Shown here: positions 38,301 to 47,517 of the stretch, piece after piece
How positions within the stretch are numbered: position 1 is the first letter of the stretch
Layout of the letters: every line of letters begins with the position of its first letter
The notes under the pieces: generated by a model
What the model saw: the letters and a program-made list of their open reading frames with translations, nothing else
The model's database searches: none
Told to the model about the DNA's origin: nothing
Source: Rhodococcus erythropolis NBRC 15567
GTDB lineage: Bacteria; Actinomycetota; Actinomycetes; Mycobacteriales; Mycobacteriaceae
NCBI RefSeq assembly: GCF_001552595.1
Contig: NZ_BCRM01000008.1
Location: 186,001-250,000, forward strand
Length of the DNA: 64,000 bases
Direction of reading: 5' to 3'
Position numbers and translations under genes: made by a program

Positions 38301-39399
38301 AGATGGCAGGGCCGGCTTCGTCGGCATGTGAGGAAATCTTGGTCGCGAAGATCATGCCCATCTGGCTGATCAGGACGTACAAGACGATGGCGACGGCCAT
38401 GCCGCCGAACTGGCGCAGGCGATCGTCGAGACCCCACAGCGGCTTGAGCGAGATCTTCTCGCGGCGAAGCGCGGGGATCAGGCTGGCTGCCTGCACGATG
38501 ACGCCGATGGTGATGCCGATGCCGAGGGTGAGCAGCTTGGCGTCGCCCATCGAGACCGGATCAAGCGAGATCTCGCCCGGAGTCAGGCGGTAGACCACGA
38601 GCACCACGAGGACGACGACGTTGTTGAGTACAGGAGCCCAGGCTCCGGGCTTGAAGATCTGCCTGGTGTTCAGAAACGCTGTGAACAGTGCCGACAGCCC
38701 GTAGAACAGGATCGCCGGCAGAAGTAGATACGACAGCGCCGTGGTCAGGTCGGTGCTGACCTTGCCGTCTTCGGACAGGAAGACGTATTTGGTGAGTACG
38801 GGTGCTGCCAGGGTCGCGAGTAGCGCGGCCATGCCCAGTAGGACGAGCGACGCCGTGAAGAGGCGTCGGACAAATGCTTCGCCGTGATCGGCGTCCTCCC
38901 GCTCGGCGCGGACCAGCACTGGGACGACGATCGCGGTCAGAACGGCGCCCAAGACGAGCTCCGCGATCATGTTCGGGATCTGGCTGGCCACGGTGAACGA
39001 ACTGGCGATGGCCGGGCCGAGGACCATCAGGATCATCAACTGCTTGGCGAATCCCGTGATGCGGCTCGTCAGCGTCGCGATCGCGATGGAACCCGTCGCC
39101 GCGAGGAGGCGGGAGTTCGTCTCCTTACGATCACCGACCAGGGCGTGCGCGTCGGTATCGAACTCGTCCGACTTTGTCGCCTGCCGATCGGCGAATTCCA
39201 TCTCGGCTTCGCGATATCTGGGATAGTCGCGGATCACCGGGATGGTCATGGTGGGTGCGTCGTCGAAACGTGCGTCGGGGTTGACCGGCTGAATCGGGTA
39301 GCCGCGCTCCCACGGTGGCATCCGAGGATGCGAACGGGTCGTGGCACTCTTGCGGGTGATCGCCGAGCGGCGACCCTCCTCGGGTGGATTCCCGGTCAT
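35380..39399 (-). CDS. murJ: MurJ (MviN) lipid II flippase fused to a pseudokinase and an extracellular domain
   Basis: 1339 residues. The first ~90 are cytoplasmic; ~95-625 are the MurJ fold with about 14 helices (start SIAIATLTSRITGFAKQLMI). Residues ~720-800 are a Lys/Pro/Gln linker with repeats of SAPVSKTP. ~840-1090 is a kinase-like domain (GGRYRLLAPHGG) that lacks a clear HRD and DFG. One helix ~1133-1158 follows (GVFTVIVLILLVVWVASFL), and ~1190-1339 is a discoidin-like beta domain (AIDGNPATAWSSDSYF). Mycobacterial MviN (Rv3910) has the same layout; its phosphorylated pseudokinase binds FhaA to control wall synthesis. The ATG overlaps the upstream stop (ATGA). Confidence 0.93.
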   Translation of the reverse strand: MTGNPPEEGRRSAITRKSATTRSHPRMPPWERGYPIQPVNPDARFDDAPTMTIPVIRDYPRYREAEMEFADRQATKSDEFDTDAHALVGDRKETNSRLLAATGSIAIATLTSRITGFAKQLMILMVLGPAIASSFTVASQIPNMIAELVLGAVLTAIVVPVLVRAEREDADHGEAFVRRLFTASLVLLGMAALLATLAAPVLTKYVFLSEDGKVSTDLTTALSYLLLPAILFYGLSALFTAFLNTRQIFKPGAWAPVLNNVVVLVVLVVYRLTPGEISLDPVSMGDAKLLTLGIGITIGVIVQAASLIPALRREKISLKPLWGLDDRLRQFGGMAVAIVLYVLISQMGMIFATKISSHADEAGPAIYSQAWLLLQLPYGVLGVTVLTAIMPRLSRNAAADDTPAVVDDLSVATRLTMITLVPIIMFLTFMGPQVGEALYGYGRFGPEQAERLGTAVSWSAFTLIPYALVLIQLRVFYAREQAWTPTWIVLGITAVKIAFSALAPVFASNSDQVVILLGAANGLGYITGAVIGGYLLHRSLGNLQMANVGKTVWSVVLASLAGSLTMLAVDRVLGFDQLTERFGGPGSMVRVAVGGILMLAITFTILYFKKVPEVLSVTVAVSRKIRSLTGRAEPDTRNNTDDDVTELIPAIRTESNEQERPGALPYPGHGRTGSQPARIRGRAIDGEGARVSDDNVSGNKSAGTSAVKASEQKSTASSGTPASTSSSASAGQKPQQGQRPQQPAQRPVQKPQQGQKPQPPVQKAAPPVPPVSVSKTPSAPVSKTPSAPVSKTPAPKTPASDKKAPEPQKTAAAQTPPPAAPRTPAAGSVSLPAQRPMPRGPKLIPGASVAGGRYRLLAPHGGTRGLQFWEALDVKLDREVALTFVDADQRGDDDSQSGPQAVLSRTLRLGRINSPGLARVLDVVRGSSGGIVVAEWTPGRSLREMAETTPSPIGAARAIRALAAAAEAAHRTGGALSIDHPDRVRISINGDAVLAFPATLADADSTSDVRGLGAMLYSLITARWPLADPSAGPVGGLLPAGRGADGNIVEPRVVRPEVPFDISAVAVRALQSESGIRTAATVQHILDQASVVNDKTEMIPALRLGHREQGASGHALNDPEAIEAEKKKSTRMLAALTALGVFTVIVLILLVVWVASFLSGGSNDTPLSEQSFGLTTEATAPENNSPAPAPAAATVPVAASAVTVFSPQGTPDQPATAKNAIDGNPATAWSSDSYFQPFPSLKNGVGLMVTLADAANLKNIAITSDSPGTVVEIRSAPSANTSLDQTKEIGSGVLKNGVTDIPLSSDGSGQYVLVWITQLSTESGQNQTSISEIAFTAAK

Positions 39400-41750
39400 G
39401 AGCGTTCGTACCCTTCATCTGCTGGGTCCGGCTGACCCTTGAATCGATGCCACAGCCGTCGCCCTGCCAGGAACAGCAGCAACCCTCCCGCTGTCGCCGT
39501 CACGGCGGCCAGGGGACGACCGTACGCATTCGACCGTACGGTCACGCTGGTCGGCGTACCCAATTGGCGGCCATCTGTCGTGGTCAGCGAGAAGTTGACT
39601 TCCAGCTTGCGAGAATCGTTCATTTCGGCAGGCACAGTCAACTGTCGGCTACCTCGCGGCGGCAGCTGTTTGGGACCGATGTCACTGATCTGCATCTCGG
39701 GAGGGGCTTCCACACGCAGGTCGACGTTGATGGCGATGGGCAGCTCGTTGCGCGCCACCAGCAGGAGTGGGCTCTGCCCCGACGCGAGGGTGTAGACGCC
39801 GCCCGGAGACACCACGCTGACGGCCCGGTACATCCCGTCGACGGCTTCGGTGACGTTGTCGGCGCGGATGGTCGCAGCGCGCTCCGCCCGATTGACCGAT
39901 GCGGAGTCGACGTTGCGGCGATCCGCCAAGGTCATCGAGCGAAGTAGATCTTCGCGGAGCGGTGCCGTGAATCCTCGGGGGGTGAGCGAAGCCGCCGGAT
40001 CGTCCACGAGCGATGCTTCGAGCCCGTCGATACGCGGAAGTTGGGTGGTTGCGGTCTCGACGACGGACGTCTGCGGACCGTCCTGGGTGGCTCGGTCCGG
40101 GTAGTCGAGCGTGGCGGCGTCAGTGGCCCCCGGTTGTCTGCCGAGTAGTGCGGGCAGGGCCTGAGGTGAGGCGAGACCGGAGCGAATGAGGGTCGCGAGC
40201 ATCGAGAGCACGGCGGTGGCGTCGTTGCTGTCCGCGGTCCACAGCTGCGGCGGCGCGAAGATCTGATTGCGCGGCAGCGACGTCGGCGTCAGCGCGGCCC
40301 AGGCCATCGCTCCCAGCGCGTCCTGGCGCCGGGCGCTGCGCGATTCGATGTCGATGGTCGGCGCGGTGTCGTCGGGAATGTACGACGGGACCTGCGGCTC
40401 CGAGCCGGTGGCGGCCAAGGCTGCGGCCGCCGAAGTGTCGAACGCAAGGGCGTCGAGTGAGCCGGTTATCCGCGACGACAGTTGCGGGGCTGCCGAGTCG
40501 ACGGAGGTGTCAGCCACCATCGCTGTGGTGGGATTCACGCTCAGCACCTCTGCGGTGGCCGAGTCGAGGACACCCGAATCCGGCCAGACGAAATCCCGCA
40601 GTGACGTCACGCCGAGGATGTTGTCGACGATGTCTGCCGGGCGTGCGAGCGCGGTAGCCGTCAACTCCGGATTGGCCACCGAGGTGACTGCGGCGAGATC
40701 GGCCTGGGCGAACGGAACCGCCGTAGTGCACATCGAGGACGCGAGGGTCTTCACCCGGCCGAGCCATTGGTTGGCGGCGTCGCTGCCACGGCCTTCGTGC
40801 GACGGTCCGGTGGGATCTGACGAGTTGTCGGCCACGAGGTATCCGCGAGTCATGTTCTCGACGGTGATCAGAAGGTCAGGGTCGATTGCCAGGCAGAGCG
40901 CATCCGTGACGCGGCGATCGGTATCGCTCTCGGGCTTGGTGGCGTTCTCCACCGCATCGACCAACGCGTCCAGGCGCCCGCCGTCGGAAAGTTCGGTGGC
41001 AAGTTCGTCGTCGATCAGGCGCACTGGTTCGTTGACCGCGCCCGGGATTCCGCCGACGAGTCGTGGCGCGTCGGCCAGCGGCCACATGAGCGTGACGCCG
41101 ATCGGGGCGGACGTGTCGGGGGGAACGACGGCCGTCGCCGACGAACTGGGTGTTCCGGATGTCGCGTTCGATTCGGCCGCGGCCGGCACACCGAGCACTG
41201 GGAGCAGGAAGCGTGCGTCGTCGAGTCGGGCGGCCCCGCCGTATTCCGGGGTGCCGTTCACGTTGACGAGCATCGGGTAGACGCCCGGTTCGGTGATGTC
41301 GAGAGACAACCCGGTTGTGCTCCGGAGCGGCAAGGTGAGTGTGAACTGCTTGGACTGGCCGGTGTCGAGGGTGGTGGCAACGGTGTCGAATTCGCCGACC
41401 GTGTCGAAAACAGCCTGGTCGAAATCGAGTGCTGCGCGCACGTCGGAACTGGAGTCGATCGCGGGAGCGCGTTGCAGCCTCACTCCGACGTCCTCGACGG
41501 GACGGTCACCGACGTTCTTCACCGTGCCCTTGACCACGACGTTGCGGTCGCTGGTTGTCGTCACGGTGGTCGGTGCGGTGGAGTCGATGGTCAGCTGCAG
41601 AAATTTGGCATCGTTGGTGTTTCGCGCCGGTGCACGCTCACTGGGCTGGCTGGACGGAGCGGCCCAGGAGACGGCCGTCGTCGCGGGCCCGAAACCGACA
41701 GCGGCCATCACCAAAGCGGCCACACCGGCCCGCCGCAGAGCCATTCTCAT
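39396..41750 (-). CDS. DUF6049 family secreted/membrane protein (Rv3909 homologue)
   Basis: 784 residues with a signal peptide ([21 protein letters not shown] to SWAAP). An exported region has beta-sandwich-like segments ([20 protein letters not shown], and later [21 protein letters not shown]). A C-terminal membrane helix ([19 protein letters not shown]) and a short basic cytoplasmic tail follow. Function unknown. The 4-nt overlaps on both sides (mutT4 upstream, MurJ downstream) tie it to lipid II transport, so a partner in wall assembly is a reasonable inference. Confidence 0.85.
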   Translation of the reverse strand: MRMALRRAGVAALVMAAVGFGPATTAVSWAAPSSQPSERAPARNTNDAKFLQLTIDSTAPTTVTTTSDRNVVVKGTVKNVGDRPVEDVGVRLQRAPAIDSSSDVRAALDFDQAVFDTVGEFDTVATTLDTGQSKQFTLTLPLRSTTGLSLDITEPGVYPMLVNVNGTPEYGGAARLDDARFLLPVLGVPAAAESNATSGTPSSSATAVVPPDTSAPIGVTLMWPLADAPRLVGGIPGAVNEPVRLIDDELATELSDGGRLDALVDAVENATKPESDTDRRVTDALCLAIDPDLLITVENMTRGYLVADNSSDPTGPSHEGRGSDAANQWLGRVKTLASSMCTTAVPFAQADLAAVTSVANPELTATALARPADIVDNILGVTSLRDFVWPDSGVLDSATAEVLSVNPTTAMVADTSVDSAAPQLSSRITGSLDALAFDTSAAAALAATGSEPQVPSYIPDDTAPTIDIESRSARRQDALGAMAWAALTPTSLPRNQIFAPPQLWTADSNDATAVLSMLATLIRSGLASPQALPALLGRQPGATDAATLDYPDRATQDGPQTSVVETATTQLPRIDGLEASLVDDPAASLTPRGFTAPLREDLLRSMTLADRRNVDSASVNRAERAATIRADNVTEAVDGMYRAVSVVSPGGVYTLASGQSPLLLVARNELPIAINVDLRVEAPPEMQISDIGPKQLPPRGSRQLTVPAEMNDSRKLEVNFSLTTTDGRQLGTPTSVTVRSNAYGRPLAAVTATAGGLLLFLAGRRLWHRFKGQPDPADEGYERS

Positions 41751-42334
41751 CCGGCGTCCGGTTCCTTCGGGTGCTGTACTCGCGGGATTTCAGGTCGGTG
41801 CATTTCAGGTCGCGGCATTTCAGCGATCATCTGCGATGCAAGTTCGGCCAGCTTGCGCTCGTCGGCGTATGCGAGTCGCTTGTGCAGTTCCGTCAGCGGC
41901 ACCCAGGCGACTTCGGTGACCTCGATGTCCTCGTCGGAGAGTTCACCGCCGAGAAAGCGGAGGAGATAGTGGTGCACGGTCTTGTGGACGCGTCGACCTT
42001 CGGTCACGAACCAGTAGTCGATGCTGCCCAGCGGTGCCAGGACGGTTCCCTGGATACCGGTTTCTTCTTCGACCTCACGCATTGCGGTCTGTTCGGCCGT
42101 CTCACCTTGCTCGATATGGCCCTTGGGTAGCGACCAGAGCAGGCGTCCGCGGCGGTCGGTTCGGCCGATCAGTGCAGCGCAGAGGCGTTCGGGAGGTCCG
42201 CCCCAGCCGTCGACGACCAAGCCGCCCGCAGAAGTTTCACGGACGGTTCGCATCAAAGGTTTATCGGGGTTGCCGACGGCAGGTCGACGCCGCGGGTTGC
42301 GGCGACTCCTGTTTGTTCGTTCGGCACCAGACAC
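41747..42334 (-). CDS. mutT4: NUDIX hydrolase, MutT4-like
   Basis: 195 residues from GTG ([16 protein letters not shown]), comparable to the Rv3908 start; a TTG 16 codons upstream is unsupported. The Nudix box is [20 protein letters not shown], completed by TG. WSLPKGH precedes it and [18 protein letters not shown] follows. MutT-type enzymes hydrolyse nucleoside diphosphate derivatives such as oxidised dNTPs. Basic N terminus, Pro/Arg-rich C terminus. Divergent from pcnA with a 111-bp gap. Confidence 0.88.
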   Translation of the reverse strand: MSGAERTNRSRRNPRRRPAVGNPDKPLMRTVRETSAGGLVVDGWGGPPERLCAALIGRTDRRGRLLWSLPKGHIEQGETAEQTAMREVEEETGIQGTVLAPLGSIDYWFVTEGRRVHKTVHHYLLRFLGGELSDEDIEVTEVAWVPLTELHKRLAYADERKLAELASQMIAEMPRPEMHRPEIPRVQHPKEPDAG

Positions 42335-42445
42335 CTCATCGATACTAGTTGGCCTTGCAGCGTTGCCCGGTAACCCGCGCAAAGCGGTCTATCGCGTTCG
42401 TATGCGCGTTCTGCTATTTGCGCACCTTAAGTAAGCTCCTTTCAC

Positions 42446-43897
42446 GTGACTGTCCCTACCTCCGATGCTGATCGCCGCCTACGACTGCTTGCCGACGCCA
42501 CTGCAACGCTCGGCACGTTGTCCGACGTGTTGAACCCGCTCGGTGAGCGTTTCGCCGAGGCCGGTCACGAGCTGTTCCTGGTGGGTGGCAGTGTTCGCGA
42601 CGCGATCCTCGGCCGCTTCAGTGGCGATCTGGACTTCACGACGGACGCCAGGCCGGAGAAGGTTCAGGCTCTGCTCAAGGGCTGGGTGGACAAGCAGTGG
42701 GACACCGGCATCGAGTTCGGGACCATCAGCGCCATCAAGCACGGCCAGGAGATCGAGATCACGACCTTCCGGGCCGACGCTTACGACCGTGTCTCGCGTA
42801 ATCCGATAGTCGAGTACGGAACGACGTTGGCCGACGATCTGGTGCGCCGCGATTTCACCGTCAACGCGATGGCGATGAAGATCGGCGCGGACGGTTCCTA
42901 CACGTTTGTCGATCCGCTGAACGGCATGGACGCCCTGCTGGCCGGGGAACTCGATACGCCGTCGGCGCCGGAGAACTCGTTCAACGACGATCCGCTGCGG
43001 ATGCTGCGCGCAGCCAGGTTCGTCTCGCAGCTTGGTTTCACGTTGAACAATCGCGTTTTCGAGGCCATCAAAGAGATGGCGTCGCAGATCGAGCGGATCA
43101 CCGCCGAGCGTGTGCAGGTGGAGCTGAACAAAATGATGCTGGGCATGTACCCGGTGGACGGCATCAACATGATGGTCGACTCCGGACTGGCTGCATACGT
43201 GCTGCCCGAGGTTCCGCAGATGAAGCTCGAGATCGACGAGCATCACCAACACAAGGACGTCTACCAGCACTCCCTCACCGTGCTCCAGCAGGCGATCGAT
43301 CTCGAAGAAGGCGATCCCGACCTCGTATTGCGTTGGGCTGCACTGCTTCACGACATCGGCAAGCCGGACACCAAGCGTAACGAGCCAGGCGGTGGCGTCA
43401 GCTTCCACCACCACGAGGTGGTTGGCGCCAAGCTGGTGCGCAAGCGCATGCGTGCCTTGAAATTCTCGAAGCAGATGGTCGACGACGTTTCGCAGCTCGT
43501 GTTCCTGCACTTGCGTTTTCACGGCTACGGCAAGGGGCAGTGGACCGACTCCGCGGTGCGGCGGTACGTCACCGACGCGGGCGAGCTGCTCCCCCGGCTG
43601 CACAAGCTCGTCCGGGCCGACTGCACCACGCGTAACAAGCGCCGCGCCGCGCAGTTGCAGGCCACATACGACGACATCGAAGAGCGGATTGCGCGCATCG
43701 CGGAGCAGGAAGACCTCGCTCGCGTGCGTCCGGACCTCGACGGCAACGCCATCATGGAACTGCTCAACATCCCGGCCGGCCCGCAGGTGGGCAAGGCATG
43801 GACGTTCCTCAAGGAACTACGTCTGGATCGCGGCCCGCTCGAGCGTGACGAGGCCGAAGCTGAACTGCTGAAATGGTGGGCTACCCAGCAGGGCTAG
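42446..43897 (+). CDS. pcnA: CCA tRNA nucleotidyltransferase
   Basis: 483 residues. Nucleotidyltransferase motif LVGGSVRDAILGRFSGDLDFTT with the two metal-binding Asp, then RRDFTVNAMA and DPLRMLRAARF; the C-terminal HD domain has WAALLHDIGKP and HHHEVVGAKL. It builds or repairs the tRNA 3' CCA, which is needed because the tRNA genes here do not encode CCA. The 3' end overlaps the convergent MFS gene by 17 nt. Confidence 0.95.
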   Translation: MTVPTSDADRRLRLLADATATLGTLSDVLNPLGERFAEAGHELFLVGGSVRDAILGRFSGDLDFTTDARPEKVQALLKGWVDKQWDTGIEFGTISAIKHGQEIEITTFRADAYDRVSRNPIVEYGTTLADDLVRRDFTVNAMAMKIGADGSYTFVDPLNGMDALLAGELDTPSAPENSFNDDPLRMLRAARFVSQLGFTLNNRVFEAIKEMASQIERITAERVQVELNKMMLGMYPVDGINMMVDSGLAAYVLPEVPQMKLEIDEHHQHKDVYQHSLTVLQQAIDLEEGDPDLVLRWAALLHDIGKPDTKRNEPGGGVSFHHHEVVGAKLVRKRMRALKFSKQMVDDVSQLVFLHLRFHGYGKGQWTDSAVRRYVTDAGELLPRLHKLVRADCTTRNKRRAAQLQATYDDIEERIARIAEQEDLARVRPDLDGNAIMELLNIPAGPQVGKAWTFLKELRLDRGPLERDEAEAELLKWWATQQG

Positions 43898-45188
43898 TTT
43901 CTCGTTTCTTGCGGTTGATCAGCACCGCTGACAATCCGGCGGCATAGACACCCGCGCCGGCAAGGGCCAGGCCGACGCTCTTGCCGTCGGGTGCGATCAC
44001 CGTCGACGCTGCCGCGATCGCACCGATGAACGCGACGTTGAACACGGTGTCCTGCAAGGCGAATACCTGGCCACGACGGTCGTCGTCGATGTCGATCTGC
44101 ATGGCCGCGTCGCCGCTGAGTTTCACGGACTGCCCGGCGATGCCGAGCAGGAAGGCGGCGATCAGCAGCGATCCCTGCGTCAGGGTGGTTACGAAGACGA
44201 GCTGGACGGCCACCGCGCACACCAGGGCGTACGTGATCGTCCGTGAGCGACCGATCCGCGGGATGAGGAACGGTGTGATCAATGCCGCGATCAGCATTCC
44301 GATGGCCGTTGCACCGACGGCGACGCCGAATCCGGCCATCCCTCCAGGTAATTGGGAGCCGTTCGAGGTGTCGCGTAGGACCAGCACCATGATGAGGGTG
44401 TTGATGCCGAAGCAGATGCGGTGCGCTCCGATCCCGATCATTGTCGTGGTGACGCCAGGCGCCTCCCAGACAGCGGTTGCCCCGGTGCGCAGTCCGGCCG
44501 TTACCGAACGGACGGCGCTGGCACGAATCACTTCGTCGGCCACTGGACCAAGTGAGCGGGCGGTGAACCTGGCCGCGGCGAGGGCTGCGATCACCGATCC
44601 CAGTGCTGCGATGGCCACGGCGGCGCCTGACGCTCGATCCCCCGCGCCGATCACGCCGATGATCGCCACCGCTGCCGAAGCACCAAGAGCGGCTACCACC
44701 GAACCAGCCGTTGTGAGAACGGAATTGGTTGCCACCAGCCACGATTGTCGAACGACCTTCGGCAGGGCTGCGGATACGCCTGCCCCGACAAAGCGGCTGA
44801 CCCCGATCGCAGCAAGCGCACACGTCAACAACAGAGTGTCACCGCCGCCGGCGACCAGCAGCACCGCGGTGGTCAGGATGAAGAGCCCGCGGAGCACGCT
44901 CGCCCACAGGAGCACCAGGCGGCGGTCCCAACGATCCAGCAGAGCGCCGGCAAAGGGGCCGATCACCGAATAGGGAAGGAGCAGTACGGCAAAGCCGGCC
45001 GCTATCGCCACCGGATCGGTTTCACGTTCCGGGTTGAAGAGGATTGCGCCGCCGAGCGCGGCCTGGAACATTCCGTCGCCGAACTGGCTGGAAAAGCGGA
45101 CGAGCGCCAGCCTTCCCAGGCCGGGTGATTCACGCAGGGTGTGCAGTACGCGCTGCCAGGCCTCGCGGCGGTTCGAGGCTCGGTTCAT
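43881..45188 (-). CDS. MFS transporter
   Basis: 435 residues, 12 predicted helices. An N-terminal cytoplasmic stretch is followed by FSSQFGDGMFQAALGGAILF and the loop-2 motif GALLDRWDRRLVL, as in MFS efflux proteins of the DUF/NRE-type MFS_1 clade. The substrate is not evident. The middle loop is short, and it ends with a basic tail RKKRETS. Gene stands alone between pcnA (convergent) and the acyl-CoA dehydrogenase (same strand). Confidence 0.85.
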   Translation of the reverse strand: MNRASNRREAWQRVLHTLRESPGLGRLALVRFSSQFGDGMFQAALGGAILFNPERETDPVAIAAGFAVLLLPYSVIGPFAGALLDRWDRRLVLLWASVLRGLFILTTAVLLVAGGGDTLLLTCALAAIGVSRFVGAGVSAALPKVVRQSWLVATNSVLTTAGSVVAALGASAAVAIIGVIGAGDRASGAAVAIAALGSVIAALAAARFTARSLGPVADEVIRASAVRSVTAGLRTGATAVWEAPGVTTTMIGIGAHRICFGINTLIMVLVLRDTSNGSQLPGGMAGFGVAVGATAIGMLIAALITPFLIPRIGRSRTITYALVCAVAVQLVFVTTLTQGSLLIAAFLLGIAGQSVKLSGDAAMQIDIDDDRRGQVFALQDTVFNVAFIGAIAAASTVIAPDGKSVGLALAGAGVYAAGLSAVLINRKKRETSPAG

Positions 45189-45211
45189 AAGCGGAAACTG
45201 TAGTGGGTGGG

Positions 45212-46849
45212 TCAGGCGCCGATCTTGACGGTGGCCCGCTCGAGGATCGGCGCGATGTCGATCCCCCTCGGCAGGGTCCCGAACACGCTCCCCCAGCTAT
45301 CTCCGAGCCGACTCGCGCAGAATGCGTCCGCCACCGCGGGGTGCCCGTAGCGGAGCAGCAGCGAGGCTTGCAGTGCGAGTGCCATGTCACCGACGATCTT
45401 TCGCGCCCGGTATTCGATGTCGTCGAAATCGCCGAATGCCGCCTCGAGATCCCGCACTTCCTGATCGAAGCGGGCGTCCACGCCACTCGCTTGTTTCAGT
45501 TCGTCGAAGAACACCTGCAGCGTTTCGGGTTGCTTCGCCATCGCCCGCAGAGTGTCGAGAGCCGCGACGTTGCCCGACCCTTCCCACACCGAGAGCAGCG
45601 GAGCCTCGCGATAGAGGCGCGGCATCCGGGATTCCTCCACGTATCCGTTTCCGCCCAGACACTCGAGTGCCTCGGCAGCGTGGATCGGTCCGCGCTTGCA
45701 GACGAAGTACTTGCTCACGGCCAATGAAATGCGTCGTAGTGCGCTCGCGTGGGCATCGCCCGACGTTGCGCGGTCGGTCAGCGCGGCCAGCCACATCGCG
45801 ACGGTAGTCGACGCTTCCGATTCCACAGCCAGATCTGCGAGAACATTGCGCATCAAAGGTTGGTCGATCAGGTTGGCGCCGAACGCACTTCGATGATTCG
45901 CATGGTGAACTGCCTGCAGCGTGCCGACGCGCATGCCAGTGGCCGTTCCGATCGTGCAGTCCAACCTGGTCATGTTGACCATCTCGATGATGGTGCGCAC
46001 GCCCCGGCCTTCCTCGCCCACCATCCACGCGAGAGCGTCGCGGTACTCGACCTCGCTGCTCGCGTTGGAATGATTTCCCAACTTGTCCTTCAGACGCTGC
46101 AGGTACATGTTGTTGAGCGAGCCGTCCGGCAGGACCCGAGGAAGGAAGAAGCACGACAGACCGCCCGGCGCCTGGGCGAGGACGAGGAACACGTCCGACA
46201 TCGGTGCGGAGGTGAACCACTTGTGGCCTGTCAGGAGATAGCTACCGTCGGATTGTGGCACTGCCCTTGTGGTTCCGGCACGCACGTCCGAACCGCCCTG
46301 TTTTTCCGTCATCGACATTCCGGCGATCAATCCGGGTTTGGTGAGGGGAGCTTTCAGCGCCGAATCGTAGTGGCGGGTGGTCAGGAGGGGTTCGTACTGA
46401 GCGGCAAGATCCGCGTTGTGCCGCAGCGCTGGGATCACGGCGTACGTCATGGAGATGGGGCAGCCGTGGCCGGCGTCGGTTTGACCCCACACGGCCATCT
46501 TCGCGGCGCGGACGAGGTGTGCGTGTGGATTCGGGTCAACCCACGGAGCGCCGTGCAGTCCCAATTCCACTGCGGTGCTCATGAGTTGGTGATAGGCAGG
46601 GTCGTAGCGGACCTCGTCGATGCGGTTGCCGTAGCGGTCGTGGGTTCTCAGGACAGGTGGGTGCTCCTCGGCCAGGTCGCCCCACTCCTGAGCTTGCGCG
46701 CTGCCGGCGCGGACCCCGACGCGATGAACCTCTTCGGCTGCGTCCGAAGCTCCCTCGCGGTGTAGTGCCTCGAGGATCGGCGCGTATTCGGCTGCGTCGT
46801 AATCGATCAGGGGCGGTACCTGATTGGTGACTTCATGCGTGGGTGTCAT
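45212..46849 (-). CDS. AidB-like acyl-CoA dehydrogenase
   Basis: 545 residues, longer than ordinary acyl-CoA dehydrogenases and of AidB size. FAD-binding MSMTEKQGGSDVRAGTT and WFTSAPMSDVFLVLAQ; C-terminal helical part with ECLGGNGYVEESRMPRLYREAPLLSVWEGSGNVAALD, where the signature Arg/Glu and the AidB tail are found. In E. coli AidB is linked to alkylation resistance; in actinobacteria such genes may act on unusual acyl-CoAs. The start overlaps the upstream TetR gene by 17 nt, so both are probably cotranscribed. Confidence 0.88.
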   Translation of the reverse strand: MTPTHEVTNQVPPLIDYDAAEYAPILEALHREGASDAAEEVHRVGVRAGSAQAQEWGDLAEEHPPVLRTHDRYGNRIDEVRYDPAYHQLMSTAVELGLHGAPWVDPNPHAHLVRAAKMAVWGQTDAGHGCPISMTYAVIPALRHNADLAAQYEPLLTTRHYDSALKAPLTKPGLIAGMSMTEKQGGSDVRAGTTRAVPQSDGSYLLTGHKWFTSAPMSDVFLVLAQAPGGLSCFFLPRVLPDGSLNNMYLQRLKDKLGNHSNASSEVEYRDALAWMVGEEGRGVRTIIEMVNMTRLDCTIGTATGMRVGTLQAVHHANHRSAFGANLIDQPLMRNVLADLAVESEASTTVAMWLAALTDRATSGDAHASALRRISLAVSKYFVCKRGPIHAAEALECLGGNGYVEESRMPRLYREAPLLSVWEGSGNVAALDTLRAMAKQPETLQVFFDELKQASGVDARFDQEVRDLEAAFGDFDDIEYRARKIVGDMALALQASLLLRYGHPAVADAFCASRLGDSWGSVFGTLPRGIDIAPILERATVKIGA

Positions 46850-47456
46850 CGAAACTCCCTAACGATCGAAGGGTGAAGGCGAGGATGGCATCGATCGCAG
46901 CGGGATCCATGGTGCCGCCGCGCAACGGAAGGATCAGGGCCTCGCCGATTGCCCCGACGATGCACGCTGCCGTCAGAGTGGCGTCCTGCGAAGGTATCTC
47001 ACCGGTGTCGACTGCCGAGCGAATTGCGGTGGCCAGGCAATCGCGGAACGATTCGCGAAACATGAGTCGCTGTTCGTCGACGAGTGGATCCACCGGCTCC
47101 ACCAGCAGTGCATAGGCGAGAACCGGTGCACACATGGCACGTTCGGCGAAGGTGCGAACCGACGCCGATACCGCGGAGCGGTGGTTGCCTTCCAGACTTC
47201 GGGCATTGTCTCCGGCGTCCCGGGCCGCGGATACCTCACGGCTGCAGACTGATTGGAACACCTCGGCGAACAATTCACCCTTGCCGTCGAAATGTCGATA
47301 CAGCGTCCCGGTGGCGACGCCGGCGTTCTTGGCCACCGCGGCGATGGAACACCCCGCATAACCGTGGGTTGCCACTGCCGTCGTGGCCGCGTCGAGCAGT
47401 CGGGCGCGTTGGGCGTCCAGTCTTTCTTGTACTGCCGGAGTGCGGCGATAGGCCAT
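46833..47456 (-). CDS. TetR/AcrR family regulator of the AidB-like gene
   Basis: 207 residues from ATG (MAYRRTPAVQERLDAQ); an in-frame extension upstream crosses the divergent gene and is not credible. HTH: IAAVAKNAGVATGTLYRHFDGKGELF. The C-terminal domain is helical. Shared transcript with the acyl-CoA dehydrogenase suggests autoregulation and an acyl-CoA or fatty-acid ligand. A short inverted repeat GAAC-ACCC-GTTC (47468-47479) in the divergent gap is a possible operator. Confidence 0.87.
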   Translation of the reverse strand: MAYRRTPAVQERLDAQRARLLDAATTAVATHGYAGCSIAAVAKNAGVATGTLYRHFDGKGELFAEVFQSVCSREVSAARDAGDNARSLEGNHRSAVSASVRTFAERAMCAPVLAYALLVEPVDPLVDEQRLMFRESFRDCLATAIRSAVDTGEIPSQDATLTAACIVGAIGEALILPLRGGTMDPAAIDAILAFTLRSLGSFDDTHA

Positions 47457-47517
47457 GTGAAGAAGTGAACACCCGTTCCGTTCTTGGGTCAAGAGTTGAC
47501 TGCTGGAGAATGACGAC

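Noticed and set aside
42440-42450. TTTCACGTGAC before pcnA as a parS site
   Set aside because: Only the inner 10 bp match; both outer arms differ from the consensus.
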